This document shows, in pieces, positions 55,411-64,000 of a stretch of DNA of 64,000 bases (the first letter of the stretch is position 1; each line of letters opens with the position of its first letter). The notes beneath the pieces are model-generated. The model did no database searches and was not told where the DNA came from. It saw nothing but the letters and a program-made list of their open reading frames with translations. Source of the DNA: Cristatella mucedo (lineage: Eukaryota; Bryozoa; Phylactolaemata; Cristatellidae); NCBI GenBank assembly GCA_009760855.2, contig WPIO01000004.1, forward strand, positions 6,636,001 to 6,700,000, in the 5' to 3' direction. The position numbers and the translations under genes are program-made.

Positions 55411-56044
55411 ATGATGATGGGAATGTGACTGCAGACTGCTGCCCGCTAAAGGACGACGATGCTGAGTTTACACTGACTGCTATGCGGTCGTCAGCGGACT
55501 ATCGCGAGCTGGTGGCGCCGACTGAGCGATCGCAAAGTCACAGTTCCTCCCTAGTAGATAGTGGATCAAATTTTCACGGAACTGCAAGTGCTGCTTCACG
55601 GCCTCGTGCGAACCACGCCTTCATTTCACGCTGCGGCTTCATCTACTACCAATGGTATCTGAGTTACTGTACGCTGACTGTAGCTGCGACGCTTAGGCGT
55701 TCAATCGTGTGCAGCATGCTTCCCGATTTGCTTCCAATTCCCTCACGGGCAGCTCGTTCACAGCCTGCCCTCAACTCCTGGTGAAGCAGCTTCGGAAAAA
55801 CCAGTCCCTTGTGAGTAAATTTACATGCATGCACGTTTGCATAGGTGGAGACTACGCCGACGCCGCCACCGCTGCTGATACTTGCTGCTATTAGCAGACC
55901 TCTTCGGATCCCCAATTATGAGATTTCTCAAGGTGCTAAGTGATTTCGGGTGCAGACGTAGATCGACAGCGATGCCACTTACTATCCCGACCAGTGCAAC
56001 GACCGATGTCAATGTGGTCACCTTTACGATTGAGGTCACGTGCT

Positions 56045-56112
56045 CGACCACTGTGGCGTATGTTAAGGGCATAGATAGAGATTCAGCTTTTTCGAGGAGC
56101 TAAACAAATGAA
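56045..56112 (+). mobile_element. SINE-A tail fragment
   Basis: TTAAGGGCATAGATAGAGAT, TCAGCTTTTTCGAGGAGC and TAAACAAATGAAT follow the SINE-A tail; it abuts a TA array. Confidence 0.5.
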
Positions 56113-56115
56113 TTT

Positions 56116-56178
<63 letters not shown>

Positions 56179-56180
56179 AT
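56113..56180. repeat. (TA)n microsatellite
   Basis: Pure TA repeat with one CATA interruption, lying between oppositely oriented SINE-A fragments. Confidence 0.95.
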
Positions 56181-56262
56181 TCATTTTTATATCATAAATA
56201 AACCTCGAAATTGGTTGGGGCACTCACCTTAACCACTGGGCATATAAAATGAACAAAAGACA
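56180..56262 (-). mobile_element. SINE-A fragment
   Basis: ATTCATTTTTATATC, TTGGTTGGGGCACTCACC and TTAACCACTGGGCAT match the reverse of the SINE-A tail and head, with the middle deleted. Confidence 0.5.
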
Positions 56263-56684
56263 ACTGGACTCCAAACGTTTGCCAGTCCAGACGCAGCATT
56301 ACGCTGCAGCAGCCCTATAGCAGGTGCGGAATCTGCAGACATCGATTGCCAGCCGGCGCATTAGGGCTTTATTTGCAGCCAAAAGCGAGGAGTCTACGCC
56401 CGTTTAGCAAATGAGCTCGACGCCAGCTTTTTTTGCTGCACAGTAAGAGACCCCTATGACTAAGGTGCTCATTGGCTACGCAAATCATAGACACTAGCTT
56501 TTGGCTCTTCTTTTTAATTAGCAGCTACTTTGTAACTATGTTTCTGATATTTCAAATAGTCATTGCTTTAGAATTATTAGTCGGTCGCACTTTCAAAGCT
56601 TACTGTCACAAGATGAAAATGCCGGCGCGCGGCGCCTGCTCCGGTTTTCCTCTTACCGGACCCCGTCTTCGACCAGGGGCCGGG

Positions 56685-56850
56685 GCGCTCGCTCTTTTAG
56701 ATCCAGGTCGTGGTTTCGAGTCCTGCAGAGGGAAATCCTGCAGCTGGATTGCTCCTATTGAGCTCCTATTGCCCTCTGCAAGCGGTAGCAACGGCCATCG
56801 AGGCTCCTTCCGCCGATACGTGAAGGAGGCGGGAAAAATTAGCCGGCATT
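56685..56850 (+). mobile_element. Diverged SINE-B or related tRNA-SINE
   Basis: GGGGCGCTCGCTCTTTTAGA, box B GTGGTTTCGAGTCC, CTCTGCAAGCGGTAGCAACG, GAGGCTCCTTCCGCCGATAC, AGCCGGCATT. It has the layout of SINE-B with a GC-richer head and a small duplication (TTGAGCTCCTATT). Confidence 0.65.
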
Positions 56851-56894
56851 CACTGTACGCTTATTGGACTTTTTCGAAGACGACCGCAGCGCAC

Positions 56895-56898
<4 letters not shown>

Positions 56899-56970
<72 letters not shown>

Positions 56971-57032
56971 CGAGAAAGAGAAAGAGAGAGAGAGAGAGCG
57001 AGAAAGAGAAAGAGAGAGGGAGAGAGAGAGAA
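56899..57032. repeat. (GA)n microsatellite
   Basis: Pure GA to about 56963, then GA with GAAAGAGAAAGAG and CGAG variants. Confidence 0.95.
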
Positions 57033-58090
57033 AGATTGATACGGTACCCAGTCTCCGGGCGCCCTGATGCACACGGCCGCGAAACGCATTTTAAGTTTCG
57101 GCCACCGGCCCGCACCTGCCCCGATGCGCCTCGGCCCGGGCTCTTTCGCTCAACGCACCGCAAGTGCTGGACAGCTACGCAGCAATCGTCGGACGTCAAC
57201 TTGGGCCGTAGCTGAAGGAACGGTTAAGGCACGCCGGCTTCGGAGGAGCAGCGAAGTGAAATAATTGTGGGAACGGGCCGCTGCGGCTGCTGGCGCCAAG
57301 AGAAAATGACGTCGCAGTCGCCGCGGGCCGCGACGCAGGACGCTAGCAGCCGATGGAGAGCACGGTCGCGCGGGCCGTGGCGGTGGACTTACGCCAGAGG
57401 CGTACTCAAGCGACCGGCCGCCGCGACTGGGAGGTCGAGGGGAGACGCCGCCAGCGGCTGAAGCCGAGCAGCACGCGGACGTGGCGCGCCAGAAGACCGG
57501 TCCAGTTGCGCGGCGGTCGCCTACCTGAGCTAGCAGACGCTCGCCGCAGCGCCGTCGAAGCTTTCGGCTTTCGGCGAGTAAGGCTGCAGACGGGCGAGCG
57601 AGACTCACTCTGGCTTCTCGTCTCCCCACCACGGCGCCGATGCTCGCAGCGAGCGAGCAAGAGTCTCCGGCGAGAGCTGGCGTCGTTAGCCGAGTCGGTG
57701 GCGCCGAGACGGGCAGGTCAGCCTCGCCTTCGCTATGCGCCACCTGGCGCCGCCTCCCCAGCCAGAGAGAACCACCGGTCACGCACCGGCGGACGTGACG
57801 CGGTCTGTCGCGTACGACACGCAGGACGCTCCACCGGCGGCTTTTGCCACGAAGCAGCACCGAACGCCCGAGCGCGTGAGCAGCGCAGCGGCCGGCGCTC
57901 TCTCTCTGGTTCGTCGCCTCGCGGTAGTTCCGCGTGAGGCGACAATCGCTGGCATTGTAATGGAGCCTGCTCGCGCGAGCGGCGTTGTACTTCCGCCATG
58001 CGGTTCGTCTTAGCTGCATCATAGTCGGGTACCGCCTCCCGGCAGGGGGCCGGGGTGGGTCGGGCCACCGCCAGTGAGGGGGGATTTTAG
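57033..58090. other. CpG-rich island
   Basis: Extremely CpG-dense; a minus frame is open for 290 codons (57150-58022) and a plus frame for 194 (57353-57937), directly overlapping. Both are Arg-, Ala- and Ser-rich without recognisable domains, so neither is called as a gene. A promoter is likely. Confidence 0.45.
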
Positions 58091-58572
58091 CGAAAGTGAC
58101 GTCAGAGAGCGTGGGGTAGGGGTGACTTGATAGGTAATTGTACTTACTAGCATATCAACGCGCCAAACTCGCTACTACAGTGGTTCATATAGAGGGTCCG
58201 CGTTGCGTTGTGCAGAGGATTTCTCGGTGGCAAAAGTCGCAGTGGTAACCTCACACTTCCGGCGCAGGGAAGAGGTACCGCTGGCGTCTACCGAGCTAGC
58301 TAGCTACGGTGTCCGGGTCGCTAAGGCGGCGCTCTACACGGCTGCTGCTGCTGCGTGTGGTGAATTCGCCGGCGTCATGCGTCGTGAGTCCATTTGGGCT
58401 TCGCTTCGCTGCTCGCATCCGCCGCCGGGTCGACCACACACCGCCCGACCGGTCCGACCGATACCCGGTGGACCGTGCCCTGCTGGCCCGCTCACTCGTC
58501 GATATGCAGCCTCCGAAGCCGCCCCGGCGCCAGCTCGAGCCCGCCGGCGAATGGCACCACGTCGCGCCCGAA

Positions 58573-58580
58573 TATAAATG
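58573..58580 (+). promoter_or_regulatory. Candidate TATA-like element
   Basis: TATAAATG in CpG-rich sequence upstream of the open frame 58578-59180. The ATG of that frame overlaps the element, so they cannot both serve the same transcript as simple promoter and start. Confidence 0.2.
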
Positions 58581-58861
58581 GCCAAGCATGCCAAGCTCGA
58601 GATAGGTGTGGCGTGTCGCTCCACACCTTCCCCCCACCCCGCCCGTCGAGCGGTTTTCATTTTGTCCAAGCGTCCACGTGCAGAGCACGGTGCTCGCGAC
58701 TGTACGACGGCGCTCTCTCCGAACGCACCCACTCCGTCGCACGTCGGCTCATCGTCCCACTCGTCAATACTTACCCAGCCCTCATCTGCATTCGCGGGAG
58801 TAGTTTCGTCGAACGGAACGCCATTCAGGCAGGTCCCAGTCCGTCCGTCCACGCTGCCGCC

Positions 58862-59115
58862 TGGACCGAGGTCTGAAACCGGCTTGAAAAAGGCCAGTGC
58901 CGAGGCAGCTAGGACGGCGGAAGCCGGGCGATGCTCGGGAAGACGATCGCAGTTGCGACGCTACGTTTCGCCGAGCCTGCAGTGCGACGACTGCGAAACT
59001 GAATGTCCGATGAGGCGGCGGTTGGTGCCCGAGCCCAATTTGCCTGCGTGCGAGTCAAGATCCTCGCTGTTTAGCGAGATGGAAGTTACCGATACCGGAT
59101 TCGAGTTTGCGATCT
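58862..59115 (+). CDS. Possible coding exon of unknown plus-strand gene
   Basis: Within a frame open from 58578 to 59180, the part from about 58862 leaves the Arg/Pro-rich composition. It reads like ordinary protein: RRYVSPSLQCDDCETECPMR, then VPEPNLPACESRSSLFSEME and VTDTGFEFAI. A consensus-like donor (GATCT before GTACGT) sits at 59115. The two CxxC-like cysteine pairs (CDDCETEC) might bind metal. The start is unknown and no family was recognised. It could still be chance in a CpG island. Confidence 0.3.
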
Positions 59116-59179
59116 GTACGTGTACGATTTTGCAGTTCTTGGCCACAGCGCCCCGGCATGCTTTCCCGCTCTGGCTGTA

Positions 59180-59860
59180 GCCAGTTGTGCGACGAACAAG
59201 CATGCAAAGGCACGCGTCAGCCAGCTTGACTAAACCTTTGTAACAGAGCTTAACTTTGACTTTGAGATGCGATTGACCAAACTTTAAGGACGCTCAAGTG
59301 GGGCTACCTTACTTTTTTGGTGACCCTTCCAGTTGTGACGAGCGTGCTGTAGCGGCTTCTGAACTGAAGTTCTTTACCGCAAATAAAGCACACAGATGAT
59401 GGTGGAGTTATCGCCTCGATGCATTGCTACCGAGTCGTAGACGCCACACCGACCCACGCAGATATGCCGACAAAAGCATAGTACGGCGGTAGCCAAAAAC
59501 GCCAATTCTTTTGTATAACTTATCCAGGTATTAACGTATAGAGTGGGAAATATAAACGCCTCAGATTGGCTACATAGCCGTGACACCGCTCATCGTATAC
59601 AACTGAATAATGAGGCCAGCCAGTCGAGTTCTGCTTAAAAACACCCAACCTGCGAGCATCTGGCCAAAAAATACCATATCGCTAAGCAATATCTGCACAG
59701 AAAAGTGAAAAACCAACTTAAGAAGGTCAAATGGCCAACAGTGTATTTAAAATGCCAAAATCTGCACAAGCAATTTTAATCGGCTCTATATCGTCATAGG
59801 CTTTAAAGTCTTGAAATCAGTAATTAATTATAAGATAAGGAAAAACTCAAAAATCTCTTA
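59180..59860. other. No gene or recognised repeat seen
   Basis: AT-richer sequence with nothing identifiable on either strand. Confidence 0.5.
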
Positions 59861-59869
59861 TACAATGTT

Positions 59870-60310
59870 CAACACAAGCACAATCACAATCGTGCCACCC
59901 GCTTTTCGAATTCTAACTTTTTACCAATACTTCGTACAAATGTCAAATTCTTTGGTGGCCGTGCACTTAGTCCGTATGTTCCCAAAGCCTGGAAATTGCT
60001 CCCGATTTGAGTCACGACATCTCCTGACTTGACCACACTTAAAAACGAGCCTATTTATGACAGCATTTAGTGGGTCCCTGTGATTCGCCTTTTATGTGCT
60101 TATGCATGCTGACACAGTTGCATGCTGTCACTAACCACACTTGAATGCTGTCACTGTGCATGTCACCCATAACCATGTTATTCATGTTGCTTATTAAGCG
60201 TGATACCACTCACCATTCGATCGCTTTTCCTTTGCAGCAAATGTAAAGCGCCTAGAAAGAGATTGAGTTATCTGAGTGCGTTTTATCAAGTGTATTATTA
60301 TTATTATTAA
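59870..60310 (+). mobile_element. LINE RT end and 3' region
   Basis: CCACCCGCTTTTCGAATTCT, GTGGCCGTGCACTTAGTCCG, CCCAAAGCCTGGAAATTGCT, then GACAGCATTTAGTGGGTCCC and the full 3' region with AAAGCGCCTAGAAAGAGATT and (ATT)n. The coding part has lost its frame. Confidence 0.85.
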
Positions 60311-60957
60311 TATTATAGTTGAGGCAGTCGTTGGTCGTGTGCTCTCAACCAAACTTCTACAGTGATCTCGTGGGGATGGGCAAAATTTCCTGACCCAATT
60401 TAACCATTCGGCACTTTGCAGTGATCCGCTGTCCGGCGTATAGTGTTCGCTCGCTTTTCAGACTCTCGCTTCCCTCTTGTCAGACAGGACAACGATGTCT
60501 TTAGTCGAGCATGCGAGTCAAGAAGCGAGCAAGAGAGTCAAGCCGCCCTGAAAGACGGCGTTGCTGTTTGTGGGATTGAAGGTGAAGGTGAGCCTGGAAG
60601 CTTGAGCTTTCTTTCGACGCTGCTGCATGACACTGCGAAATAGACGGGTACATGCACTCTGACTCGGACTCTGCACTTATAGGGTCAAGAACGTCAGAAA
60701 ATCATTAGACATGGCAGCCGAATTAAACCGAAAGTTGCATGCTGTGCAAAATATTCGAAACGCCTGAGGACTTGCTAATTACTCAATCTGCTGCCAAGTA
60801 TAGTGCTCACTCCCCAGTCAAGCGCTCATCCAGCAAAAAAGAGCCCGATCCGATTAAGAGGCAAGACACAGCTTGCACGGCAATCTTCAGTTTTTTTCAG
60901 GACATAGCTTCGCCGCCACACGTCAAACATGTCTGTCGCCTGCTCATATGCATCCAT

Positions 60958-61183
60958 CCCAGTCACGCAGTCTCGAATTCAGCTGTGACCACTATTTACT
61001 GCCGAACACACTGCAGAGCCTACTACAGACGACAATCAAGAGAGGCGACGGAAGCCGGGTGATGCCCCGTCCCAGTCACGCAGTCTCGAATTCAGCTGTG
61101 ACCACTATTTACTGCCGAACACACTGTAGAGCCTACTACAGACGACAATCCAGAGAGGCGACGGAAGCCGGGTGATGCCCCGT
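60958..61183. repeat. 113-bp tandem duplication
   Basis: Copy 1 is 60958-61070, copy 2 is 61071-61183, starting CCCAGTCACGCAGTCTCGAA. I see only two differences (CTGCAGAG/CTGTAGAG and AATCAAGA/AATCCAGA). The duplication is therefore recent. It is in no recognised gene. Confidence 0.95.
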
Positions 61184-61219
61184 CCAGGATATTGTCTTTG
61201 AGTACCGAAGATCAAAAGC

Positions 61220-61300
61220 TCGAGCTCTGCTGCATTTGCAAAGCACTTGGATAGAGATTAGGTTCTCTTAGGATGCTGCATACAAATGAGTTATATACAC
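61220..61300 (+). mobile_element. SINE-A tail fragment
   Basis: CATTTGCAAAGCACTTGGAT, AGAGATTAGGTTCTCTTAGG and ATACAAATGAGTTATAT match the SINE-A tail. Confidence 0.6.
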
Positions 61301-61361
61301 ATAAATATAAATATAAATAATAATATTATATGTATACACGCGCTCAAACATACACACGCAC

Positions 61362-61376
61362 ATATATATATATATA

Positions 61377-61410
<34 letters not shown>
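61362..61410. repeat. (TA)n microsatellite
   Basis: TA repeat with GCATAT interruption, flanked by TATG and CACA runs. Confidence 0.9.
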
Positions 61411-61412
<2 letters not shown>

Positions 61413-61604
61413 CGAGTATGTGTGAGCTTGCGTGCGTGCTCTCAAGAGCTTGCCTGCATGCGTAAGGATGCAGACATCTATGTGTGTAAAATGGAGGCAA
61501 GGAGGGAAAGATAATACCGCTCGTGGCCTCTACCACCTGCCGGAGCTGAATGGCTGACAGAGCGACGGCGTCTCGTTTAGCGACCGTGTCGGTTCACCAG
61601 TGTA

Positions 61605-62335
61605 CCGTCCAAGTTGGTCCATGCATTCGTGACATCCCGTCTCGACTTCTACAACTCATTGCTTACTGGCCTACTGGCATGTGCGATCAGGCGATTGCAG
61701 CTGGTGCAAAACTCGGCAGCCGAGGCTTGTCTGTTGTGAGCGTCGCAGTTGCCACATTGCTCCACTTCTCGCCGACCTGCACTAGCTACCAGTCAAGCAA
61801 CGGATTGACTTCAAGGTTTTGTCGCTCAATTTTAGGTCCCTTCATTCTTTGGCTCCAGCCTTTCTCTCAGATATACTACCCCATCAGGCCAAGCATCGTA
61901 CCATCCGCTTTTCAGAATCCAACAGTCTACAAAAACTTCGTACAAACCTTAAGTCCTTTGGAGACCGTGCATTTAGTTCGTATGCTCCCAAAGGCAGGAA
62001 CTCCCTCCCGACCTGCGTCAGAACATCCCCTGACCTGACCACATTTAAAAGAAACTTAAAAAAACACTTATTTAGGACAGCATTTAGTGGGTCCCTGTGA
62101 TTCGCCCTTGATGTGCTTATGTGTGCTGACACTGTGAATGCTGCCACTAACCACATTTGCATGCTGACCCTGTGCATGTCACCCCTACCATATTATTCAT
62201 TTTGTTTGTTTTTCAAGCATGATTTTACTTACCATTCAGTTGCATTTCACTTTGCATCAAATTTAAAGCACCTAGAAAGAGATTAAGTCCTCTGAGGGCG
62301 CTTTAGCAAGTGCATTATTATTATTATTATTATTA
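61605..62335 (+). mobile_element. CR1/L2-like LINE: RT C-terminus and 3' end
   Basis: Very similar to 13230-13953. The frames give IDFKVLSLNFRSLHSLAPAF, LSDILPHQAKHRTIRF, NLKSFGDRAFSSYAPK, NSLPTCVRTSPDLTTFKRNL and end KKHLFRTAFSGSL with a stop at 62100. The 5' part is frameshifted. The 3' region ends with AAAGCACCTAGAAAGAGATT and an (ATT)n tail. Confidence 0.9.
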
Positions 62336-62339
62336 CCAG

Positions 62340-62720
62340 CAATCTGTTCTTCCGGTCCATCGTGGAGCTGCAGCAACAGCAGGAGGCTTCGTGCGGGCCA
62401 CCCGCTGCTCAGTATGCTGCGTCGGCAGTCCGTCGAGCGAACAATCGTCTTTCAAAGTTGTCGCCTCGATTGGCCGTGATTTCAAACAATCTGCAAGGTC
62501 AATCTGTCCTGCCAGTGACTGCAGCGTGCCGGCGGCACCTCGCCAGTCAAGCGCTTGCTAAGGCTCCGTCGATCGCTCTACTGAATGGTTGTGTCGGCCC
62601 GCTGCCGTCACGTTGCCTTCTGTATCCCGGGTGTTTTGTGTGTTTCGCTGTTCGCGGCTTTTTTGAGGCGCTGAAAGGCGATCGACGACATCCGTTGACC
62701 GAGCCCGACACCTAGTTACA
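62340..62720. other. Small GC-rich stretch, no gene identified
   Basis: Moderately CpG-rich with short open frames on the plus strand (62310-62715). No splice-supported exon was recognised. Confidence 0.35.
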
Positions 62721-62755
62721 ACAGAAATCGTGGCGTTCCACGAAACAAAGACTGA

Positions 62756-62756
<1 letters not shown>

Positions 62757-62822
<66 letters not shown>
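62757..62822. repeat. (GA)n microsatellite
   Basis: Pure GA array after GAGAAAGAG. Confidence 0.95.
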
Positions 62823-62827
<5 letters not shown>

Positions 62828-63254
62828 AGAATACGCGAGCCCTCTTGCCACCGTGCTGTATCCCTCCGCTGAGGATCAACAGACATCGGATTCTCGTGCA
62901 GGCTGCTCTCCAGCAACTCGTCACAGTGGTCAGGCCTACGACAACCCGCGTTTTTAGCCCACGAGGCCGCGAGCTGCAGTGTCTGGCAGCTATCCGGAGC
63001 CGTATCTAAAGTGACCAGCGGCCGTCGGAGCCTGTACAGTCTTTCTGCAGCATACAGGTTGGAGCCATAGCCAAAATCAAAAGACTATAATACTCACCTT
63101 CGAAACGTTGTAGTGACATTTCACAATCTCGCCTGCTCGCGACAGAAGGTCAATTAGTTATCAACTGGTGGCCGATTCCAAGTAACGTGAGCTCTGCATG
63201 GGCTAAGAGCGGAATGTGAGCTTACCCCACTAGATGCAACGTGAGGTAATGTAT

Positions 63255-63480
63255 CTTTCTGTCTGCTAGTCCGCAAAATCTAAAAGACCGAGTGAGTGTT
63301 GGATAGAAATTCTTCTATACCCCACCCAATGTCTATTTGGCTTTCGGTGTGCATACCGTAACCACCAGACTGCGTCTATAGAAACATCGAGAAAAGAAGA
63401 ACCATAGCTGAGTCAGGAGGCAGTCGAGTATGTGAGAAGCACGGAAGTAGCAGCTTGCGAGTGATGGAAAGGATGCAATA
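63255..63480 (-). mobile_element. Family-C repeat copy, diverged
   Basis: TTTGGCTTTCGGTGTGCATA, AACCACCAGACTGCGTCTAT, TAGCTGAGTCAGGAGGCAGT and GAGAAGCACGGAAGTAGCAG follow the order seen at 31580-31835. Confidence 0.7.
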
Positions 63481-63838
63481 CAGTCAGCAGCAGCAGCAGA
63501 GGATTTGCTTATTTCGAGTTCCACCGTCTAGTTACACCTTCAGAGCTGTGTGTCGTCGTCATTGCACTCGGTGAGCACGTTTGTCAGGGGAGGTCTTTGG
63601 AAAATTAATGAGCCGTATGCCAGCTCGTAAGCTAGATCTGTATGTACGAGTACTCGTACGCGAAACCCAAATGACAGTGCTCGCTGACGTTTCCTGAAGT
63701 ATCGGGTTACTTCCGGTCCACCGAAAGATTGGCAGTGACTTTAGCGGGTACGAGCTGACTCCTTTAGCGAATGTGCCAAAACAGGCAGGGTGGATGCCGG
63801 TACGCATTTTATTCGCACCGGCTCTCGGATTAAAATGT

Positions 63839-63974
63839 AATTCATTTTTATGGCGCTCCAAGAGAACTTAATCTCTATTCAGACGCTTTACATATACTTC
63901 GGGCTCGAGCCCACGACCTTAGCCAGACCTTGGCCGGGTGCCAGCACCTGAACCGCTGGACCAAACCTGCTCGA
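63839..63974 (-). mobile_element. tRNA-derived SINE-A
   Basis: In reverse: AATTCATTTTTATGGCGCTC, CAAGAGAACTTAATCTCTAT, TCAGACGCTTTACATATACT, box B GGGCTCGAGCCCACGACC, CAGCACCTGAACCGCTGGAC, CAAACCTGCTCG. A full-length copy. Confidence 0.9.
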
Positions 63975-64000
63975 TGGATTCCACATATGGAGAGTCCCAT

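Noticed and set aside
57150-58022. 290-codon minus-strand frame
   Set aside because: Same reason: CpG-driven, overlapped by a 194-codon plus frame, no recognisable domain. A small real exon inside cannot be excluded.

Overview
The window is eukaryotic, from an invertebrate animal. It has spliced genes with GT-AG introns, long intergenic and intronic stretches, CpG-rich islands, very abundant (GA)n and other microsatellites, and dozens of non-LTR retrotransposon and tRNA-derived SINE copies. The two recognisable genes belong to animal families. The phylum cannot be fixed from the sequence alone; a lophotrochozoan such as a flatworm is only a guess. No bacterial-type operon, phage or CRISPR array is present.

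Two genes are recognised, both on the minus strand. At the left edge (144-2773) lie three exons with compatible reading phases. They carry the first half of a Rab-type GTPase domain (P-loop GDAGVGKTS, switch region TLGVDF, DTAGQE), most like the RASEF/Rab45 family; the rest lies to the left of the window. Between 24.3 and 44.9 kb lie eleven exons of a RIPOR (FAM65, Rho family-interacting cell polarization regulator) gene. Exon phases agree along nearly the whole chain, and the order of segments matches the vertebrate RIPOR proteins from memory: N-terminal conserved core, linker, then C-terminal helical repeats. The first exons (above 44.9 kb), at least one linker exon (30.5-35.0 kb) and the last exon were not found.

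Most of the rest is repeats. The dominant family is a CR1/L2-like LINE whose copies keep the C-terminal end of reverse transcriptase and a 3' end with a terminal stem-loop and an (ATT)n tail (for example 13085-13953, 15030-15586, 50345-50605, 61605-62335). Two tRNA-derived SINE families are interspersed. SINE-A ends in a sequence closely resembling the LINE tail, so it probably borrows that LINE's machinery. SINE-B has a different tail, and one copy sits inside a LINE with a perfect 10-bp target-site duplication. A second LINE-like family (37.9-38.4 kb) and a badly decayed transposon-associated open frame (52.0-53.05 kb) are also present.

Region by region: 0-2.8 kb RASEF exons; 2.2-7.1 kb CpG-rich sequence with a TATA element and GA arrays; 7.2-11.8 kb low-complexity polypyrimidine, GA and decamer-repeat DNA; 11.8-12.6 kb a small island with a TATA element; 13-19.9 kb LINE and SINE cluster; 20-24.1 kb plain sequence; 24.3-44.9 kb RIPOR exons with repeat-filled introns; 45-53 kb non-coding sequence and repeats; 53.5-54.4 and 57-59.2 kb CpG-rich islands that may be promoters or first exons; 59.8-64 kb repeats again. 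Most long open frames elsewhere arise from GC-rich or low-complexity sequence and are not supported as genes.
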